DNA from: Mesorhizobium sp. AR02
GTDB taxonomy: Bacteria > Pseudomonadota > Alphaproteobacteria > Rhizobiales > Rhizobiaceae
NCBI RefSeq assembly: GCF_024746835.1
Contig: NZ_CP080530.1
Span: 434,001 to 498,000, forward strand
DNA length: 64,000 bases
Direction: 5' to 3'
The notes beneath the pieces were generated by a model that ran no database searches, had not been told where the DNA came from, and was given only the letters and a program-made list of their open reading frames with translations. Positions 60,001 through 64,000 of the stretch are shown here, piece after piece. The first letter of the stretch is position 1, and every line of letters starts with the position of its first letter. A program made the position numbers and the translations under genes.

Positions 60001-60213
60001 ACCACCGGCAGAAAATCCTGGCTGTTCAGCGATACCGTGGATGGAGCCAGGGCCAGCGCCGTCATATACAGCCTGATGCTGACCTGCCGCGCCTGTGGCG
60101 TCGAGCCCTTGGCCTACTTGCGCTACGTCCTCAGCGAATTGCCGCAGCGCGCCACAGACGCCGACATCACCGACCTGCTGCCCTTCAACTTCGCCAAAAC
60201 CGCCGCTGCATGA
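60001..60213 (+). pseudogene. tnpC: IS66 TnpC, C-terminal part
   Basis: The frame encodes GRKSWLFSDTVDGARAS and ends DITDLLPFNFAKTAAA, the C-terminus of IS66 transposases, continuing the frame lost at 57420. Confidence 0.88.
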
Positions 60214-60423
60214 TCCGATGCAGCCGTCTGACAGCGACCCCGTCAAACGGGCCGCGTCAACGCGCATGGAAATGAGCGCTTACGAATCGATCCGTCATCC
60301 TGCTGCGTATTCCAATGATTGAACTAAGCCGCTAGTCGCGGCAATTGGTGCCCGCTTTGAGAGACGCCTCCTGTCTGAGAGGATTTGGGTGTTGCAAACC
60401 CATCCTTCAGACAGGAGATCCAG

Positions 60424-61287
60424 ATGGCTGAGATGAGCCCTCTGCGTCGCCGGATGATCGAGGACATGACAGTCCGCAATCTATCTCCGGCCACGCAGCA
60501 ATCCTACCTTTATGCAGTCGCAAAGTTTAGCCGCTATTTTGGCCGATCGCCCGATCGGCTAGGCCTTGACGATATCCATGCCTTCCAGGTTCACCTCGTG
60601 TCGAAGGGCATTTCCTGGTCGGGATTGAACCAGATCGTCTGTGCACTCCGGTTCCTCTATGGCGTAACGCTCGGCCAGGATACAATCCCGGAGCATATTC
60701 CGTATGCGCGCGAGCCTCGCCGGTTGCCGGTTGTTCTTTCCAGCGACGAGGTCGTCGAATTTCTTCAAGCTGTCTCCAGCTTGAAGGCGCGGGTGGCTCT
60801 GACAACAGCTTATGCCGCCGGTCTCAGGGTCTCGGAGGTCTGTGGTCTTCGCGCCAACGATATCGACAGCTCAAGGATGGTGATCCACATCACGCGTGGC
60901 AAAGGCGGCAAAGCCCGCTACGTCATGCTGTCGCCGGAACTGCTCGGTATCCTGCGCAGCTATTGGCGCTTGGCGCGGCCCAAGGACATTCTGTTTCCTG
61001 GGCGCGATCCTGACAAGCCGATCGAGCCGTGGGTGCTGCATTCCGCCTGCCGTTCGGCGGTTACGGCGGCGGGTCTTTCCAAGCACGTCACCGTCCATAC
61101 GCTGCGGCATTCCTTTGCCACTCACCTGCTCGAGAACGGGACCGATATCCGCATCATCCAGGTCCTGCTCGGCCACGCCCACCTCTCGACAACAGCGCGC
61201 TATACGCAGGTCTCCACTGACACGATCCGGTCGACGGCCAGTCCGCTCGATCGATTACGACTGGAGGTGACGCCGCCGGAATCGTAA
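60424..61287 (+). CDS. Tyrosine recombinase of IS91 copy 2
   Basis: Same 287-residue product as at 23552-24415, no difference seen. All five catalytic residues of the Arg, Lys, HxxR, His and Tyr set are present. Confidence 0.9.
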   Translation: MAEMSPLRRRMIEDMTVRNLSPATQQSYLYAVAKFSRYFGRSPDRLGLDDIHAFQVHLVSKGISWSGLNQIVCALRFLYGVTLGQDTIPEHIPYAREPRRLPVVLSSDEVVEFLQAVSSLKARVALTTAYAAGLRVSEVCGLRANDIDSSRMVIHITRGKGGKARYVMLSPELLGILRSYWRLARPKDILFPGRDPDKPIEPWVLHSACRSAVTAAGLSKHVTVHTLRHSFATHLLENGTDIRIIQVLLGHAHLSTTARYTQVSTDTIRSTASPLDRLRLEVTPPES

Positions 61288-61291
61288 TCGG

Positions 61292-62476
61292 TTGCGCCCC
61301 ACCTTCGAAGTCGCCGACATCTTTCGACGACATGGGAGCTCCTACAGGCGTGAGAACGCCGGCCATCTGGGCCGCGGCGAGCGACGCGTCATGGGCGCGA
61401 TCGAAGCTTGCCGGACACCCAGGCTCGGCGGTCACGTCAATGCCTGCGACGATTGCGGCAGGACCCGCATCTCCTATAATTCCTGCCGCAATCGCCATTG
61501 CCCGAAGTGTCAAGGCGCGGCCCGCAAGGAGTGGGTCGATGCACGCGTCGCCGATCTGTTGCCGGTCCCGTACTTTCATGTGGTCTTCACGCTACCACCT
61601 GGCATCGCCGAGATCGCCTTTCACAACAAGGCGGTCGTCTATGCATTGCTGATGCGGATCGCAGCCCAGACGCTGCAGGCCGTTGCCGCCGACCCCAAGC
61701 GGCTGGGCGCCGAGATCGGCATCGTCGCCGTGCTTCACACCTGGGGCCAGGCCATGACCCATCATCCCCATGTCCATTGCGTCGTGCCCGGCGGCGGTCT
61801 CTCGCCCGGCAGGTCAAGATGGGTCGCTTGCCGGCCGGGCTTCTTTCTGCCCGTGCGCGTGCTGTCGCGCCTGTTTCGGCGGCTCTTTCTGACTGCCCTT
61901 GCCGACGTCTTCGCTCACGGTGAACTCCGCTTCTCCAACGAACTCAGCCATCTCAACGACGAGGCGTTCACCCGCCATCTCGCGCGTGCTCGCCGCGTCG
62001 AATGGGTTGTTTATTCGAAGCCACCGTTCGGCGGCCCTGACCAGGTGCTCGCCTATCTCGGCCGTTACACCCATCGTGTTGCCATCGCCAACAGCCGCAT
62101 CGTCGAGGTCGATGACGGCCATGTTGCCTTCAGATGGAAGGATTACCGTGGCAATGGTCGGGACCGCGAGAAGATCATGCGCCTTGACCCGCGCGAGTTC
62201 ATCCGGCGCTTTCTTCTTCACGTGCTTCCCGCCGGCTTCCACCGCATGCGTCACTTCGGCTTTCTCGCCAATAGCCACCGACGGGATCGGATCGGTCTCT
62301 GCAGGCAGCTCCTCGACCAGCCATCACCAGCAGGCGGGCAGCAGCAGGCCGGCAAATCACAGCACAGGCAGTCCTACGAATGCCCTGACTGCCGGCGTCC
62401 CATGCACAGGACAGGGATCACTGTTGCGCCTGTTTCGCCGCCCCGGCCATCATCTTTCTGGTGCGATACATCATGA
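61292..62476 (+). CDS. IS91-family HUH transposase, copy 2
   Basis: Same 394-residue product as at 24420-25604, including the HVH motif and the CxxC/HCxxC zinc region. Same TTG start four bases after the recombinase. Confidence 0.9.
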   Translation: MRPTFEVADIFRRHGSSYRRENAGHLGRGERRVMGAIEACRTPRLGGHVNACDDCGRTRISYNSCRNRHCPKCQGAARKEWVDARVADLLPVPYFHVVFTLPPGIAEIAFHNKAVVYALLMRIAAQTLQAVAADPKRLGAEIGIVAVLHTWGQAMTHHPHVHCVVPGGGLSPGRSRWVACRPGFFLPVRVLSRLFRRLFLTALADVFAHGELRFSNELSHLNDEAFTRHLARARRVEWVVYSKPPFGGPDQVLAYLGRYTHRVAIANSRIVEVDDGHVAFRWKDYRGNGRDREKIMRLDPREFIRRFLLHVLPAGFHRMRHFGFLANSHRRDRIGLCRQLLDQPSPAGGQQQAGKSQHRQSYECPDCRRPMHRTGITVAPVSPPRPSSFWCDTS

Positions 62477-62757
62477 ACTCCGACAATCCGCACCCCCTCC
62501 GATATGCCCGCAAAACCAAGCGCCCCGCCTGCGCGCGACACCGCTTGGCCCTGGTCACACCGAAAGACCGACAGTGTGCATTGAGAGCGCAAAAATCGCC
62601 ACCGATCGCCCGCCAAGCTGCTCGCGAAGGTCGCCGGATCAAGCCAAAATTCGGTCGTGCCACCGCTGCACGCGACGAATTCGCTATCGCCGTCAAACAG
62701 CGTGCCCTACTATCTCCATAACAGCGGCTAACAACCCGCGCCTTACTTCAATCCGGC

Positions 62758-62808
62758 TTATGTGAGGTCGCTCGAGCTCGCCGCGACGACCGATGCGACC
62801 TCACATAA
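62758..62808. repeat. 14-bp inverted repeat at right end of IS91 copy 2
   Basis: Exact copy of the inverted repeat at 25886-25936, again 14 bases inside the right border. Confidence 0.75.
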
Positions 62809-62849
62809 CCCTCCAGATTCCGGACAGTGATTCCGAGACGAAACCGGAC

Positions 62850-63657
62850 GGCGTTGTCACGTTGTTTGAAATGTGGCCGCGTGAGGCCGACACCGCGCTT
62901 TTCAGGCAGGCCGTGCACTCACGGCTTCCCACGCGGCCATTGCCTGGCGTCGATGGGTTCGAATTTGTGCTGCGGAGCGGTTGGTCTGGGATGGGACGAA
63001 GAGATTTCGGACGGCGGAGAAGATCGACACGAAATGCTGCAATGAGCCGACCGACCGGAAACCCTGTCGCGTTCGTTCCCGTTTTCGGAACGGCAGATGA
63101 GAATTCTCCGCCCGGTTGTTCAAGCCTTTATGCGAGCGGTGTTCCACGTTCGGCATGAGCTGGCGTTGGGCCGCCCCGTAGGAGCGCAGTTTGTCGGTGA
63201 TCATACGCTTTGGCGGCAGACCCTGCTTCTTCAGAAGTCGCGTCAGCAGGCGCCTGGCGGCCTTGCTGTTGCGACGCGTCTGGACAATCTCGTCGAGCAC
63301 ATATCCGTCCTGATCAACCGCTCTCCACAACCAGCATTTCTGACCGTTGATGCGCACCACGACTTCATCCAGATGCCAGACATCGTCTTTCGTTGGTGCC
63401 TTGCGGCGTATGCGGCGCGCATAATCAGGGCCGTGCTTTCGGCACCATCGGCGGATGGTCTCGTAGGAAACGACGATCCCGCGATCGAGCAGCATTTCCT
63501 CGACATCGCGCAGGCTCAGATTGAAGCGGAAGTAGAGCCAGACAGCACGGGCCACGATTTCGATCGGATAGCGGTGGTTCTTGTAGGTCGGTGCACTCAC
63601 GGTCATGGGCGCGCTGCTACCTCAATTTCCTTACCCCTCAATCAATGTGACAGCACC
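62850..63657 (-). mobile_element. Complete IS6-family insertion sequence
   Basis: 808 bases with terminal repeats GGCGTTGTCAC and (reverse) GGTGCTGTCAC. The flanking 8-mers AACCGGAC and CTCCAGGC differ, so there is no target duplication, which suggests a deletion or cointegrate event. The right end truncates a phosphotransferase-like gene. Confidence 0.85.
62902..63606 (-). CDS. IS6-family transposase
   Basis: 234 residues, standard length. Helix-turn-helix and DDE core: NLSLRDVEEMLLDRGI, VWHLDEVVVRINGQKCW (first Asp), YVLDEIVQTRRN (second Asp region) and NRAENSHLPFRKRERTRQGF (Glu). A shorter 3' copy occurs at 50824-51089. Confidence 0.92.
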   Translation of the reverse strand: MTVSAPTYKNHRYPIEIVARAVWLYFRFNLSLRDVEEMLLDRGIVVSYETIRRWCRKHGPDYARRIRRKAPTKDDVWHLDEVVVRINGQKCWLWRAVDQDGYVLDEIVQTRRNSKAARRLLTRLLKKQGLPPKRMITDKLRSYGAAQRQLMPNVEHRSHKGLNNRAENSHLPFRKRERTRQGFRSVGSLQHFVSIFSAVRNLFVPSQTNRSAAQIRTHRRQAMAAWEAVSARPA

Positions 63658-64000
63658 CTCCAGGCTCACGACGACCAGCAGCAGCACAAGGTCCAACTCA
63701 AATGCATCGAGAATCGCTGCTTCCTTGTCGAGCCCTGTTGGGGCCAATCCATAGCCTCGAAGGAATACAGGGGACAGCAGACCGCAGCCGCGGATGCGCG
63801 CCAGTTCAAGCAGAGGATCGCCGACGATCGCATTGCCAAGGTCGAGTACGCTGACGATGCGACCGCCTCGTACGGCTAGGTTGGGCGGGCGAAGGTCGAG
63901 ATGGAGGAGGACCTTGGCCGCTTCGTCCCGCCGACCGATCAGTGTCAACAAGGCGAGGCGCAACGCATCAGGTTTCGGCATATGGATGTAGCGCCCAGCA
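63631..64000 (-). pseudogene. Aminoglycoside-phosphotransferase-like gene, truncated at both window edge and IS
   Basis: The frame enters from the right edge, so the start is outside the window. It has VLLHLDLRPPNLAV, the Brenner motif of the phosphotransferase family (HxDxxPxN), then IVSVLDLGNAIVGDP, the DxG metal site. The frame runs into the IS6-family element at 63657 and ends 9 codons later, so the C-terminal part has been replaced. The substrate cannot be inferred; resistance is not implied. Confidence 0.7.

Larger units (their letters stand above)
55114..60283 (+). mobile_element. IS66-family element, itself interrupted
   Basis: Terminal repeats GTAAGCGCGAATTTC (left) and GAAATGAGCGCTTAC (right). 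It carries tnpA, tnpB and tnpC in that order. A serine-recombinase element (57421-60000) splits tnpC. ATCGATC appears on both outer sides, close to but not an exact 8-bp target duplication. Confidence 0.85.
60317..62822 (+). mobile_element. IS91-family element, copy 2
   Basis: 2506 bases, offset 36872 from the first copy, same orientation and apparently identical. Its left border lies 33 bases after the IS66 right end, inside the IS6 remnant, and its right border is 27 bases before an IS6-family element. Confidence 0.85.

Noticed and set aside
62842..63665. 8-bp target duplication around the IS6-family element
   Set aside because: AACCGGAC and CTCCAGGC do not match.

Overview
The window reads as an accessory replicon (symbiosis plasmid or symbiosis island) of a rhizobial alphaproteobacterium. 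The evidence is a nodM-type glucosamine synthase, a Ros/MucR-family regulator, a rhizobial-type gibberellin (GA) operon, a large surface-polysaccharide cluster and dense insertion sequences. The species cannot be fixed from the sequence. No rRNA, tRNA, CRISPR array, replication origin or nod box was recognised.

Layout. 1-17422 (+): a capsule or K-antigen-like cluster with a KpsE-like chain-length/export protein (cut by the left edge), a Wza/KpsD-like outer-membrane lipoprotein, an adenylation enzyme overlapping an acyl carrier protein, a GNAT acetyltransferase, a two-part SGNH esterase-like protein, a TPR protein, three large glycosyltransferases with N-terminal helical or TPR regions, and a TPR/acyltransferase-like fusion. 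An IS630-family scar lies between two of the glycosyltransferases. 17710-21395: a secreted family-1 pectate lyase and nodM. 21396-23444: decayed DNA and two small genes, one DUF2958-like.

23445-25950 and 60317-62822 appear to be identical 2506-bp direct copies of an IS91-family element (tyrosine recombinase plus HUH transposase). They bracket about 34 kb. That interval holds small secreted-protein genes and remnants, a 3' fragment of nodM, a ParDE-like pair, a MucR-like regulator that lacks zinc-finger cysteines, an IS630 element, a truncated trypsin-like protease and, at 35219-45313 (-), the GA operon: cyp112, cyp114, fd, sdr, cyp117, ggps, cps, ks, idi. Upstream of the operon come an IS5-family element, a Tn3-family remnant (tnpA tail, tnpR, passengers, a convergent toxin-antitoxin-like pair), IS6 and IS701 remnants, a truncated hmuS, and a nest of elements: a serine-recombinase element inside an IS66 element inside an IS6-family remnant, ending at the second IS91 copy. 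The right edge has a complete IS6-family element that truncates an aminoglycoside-phosphotransferase-like gene.

How the genes work together. The GA genes encode a near-complete route from IPP/DMAPP to C19 gibberellins: idi and ggps make GGPP, cps and ks make ent-kaurene, cyp117 makes ent-kaurenoate, cyp114 with fd gives GA12-aldehyde, sdr gives GA12 and cyp112 gives GA9. Two apparent lesions sit in sdr (a shortened glycine-rich nucleotide-binding motif and a frameshift). No cyp115 lies upstream, so the expected end product would be GA9 or an earlier intermediate. The polysaccharide genes look like one co-oriented assembly/export locus with an unusual carrier-protein branch. The GA operon is visibly GC-richer than its flanks, which fits independent transfer.
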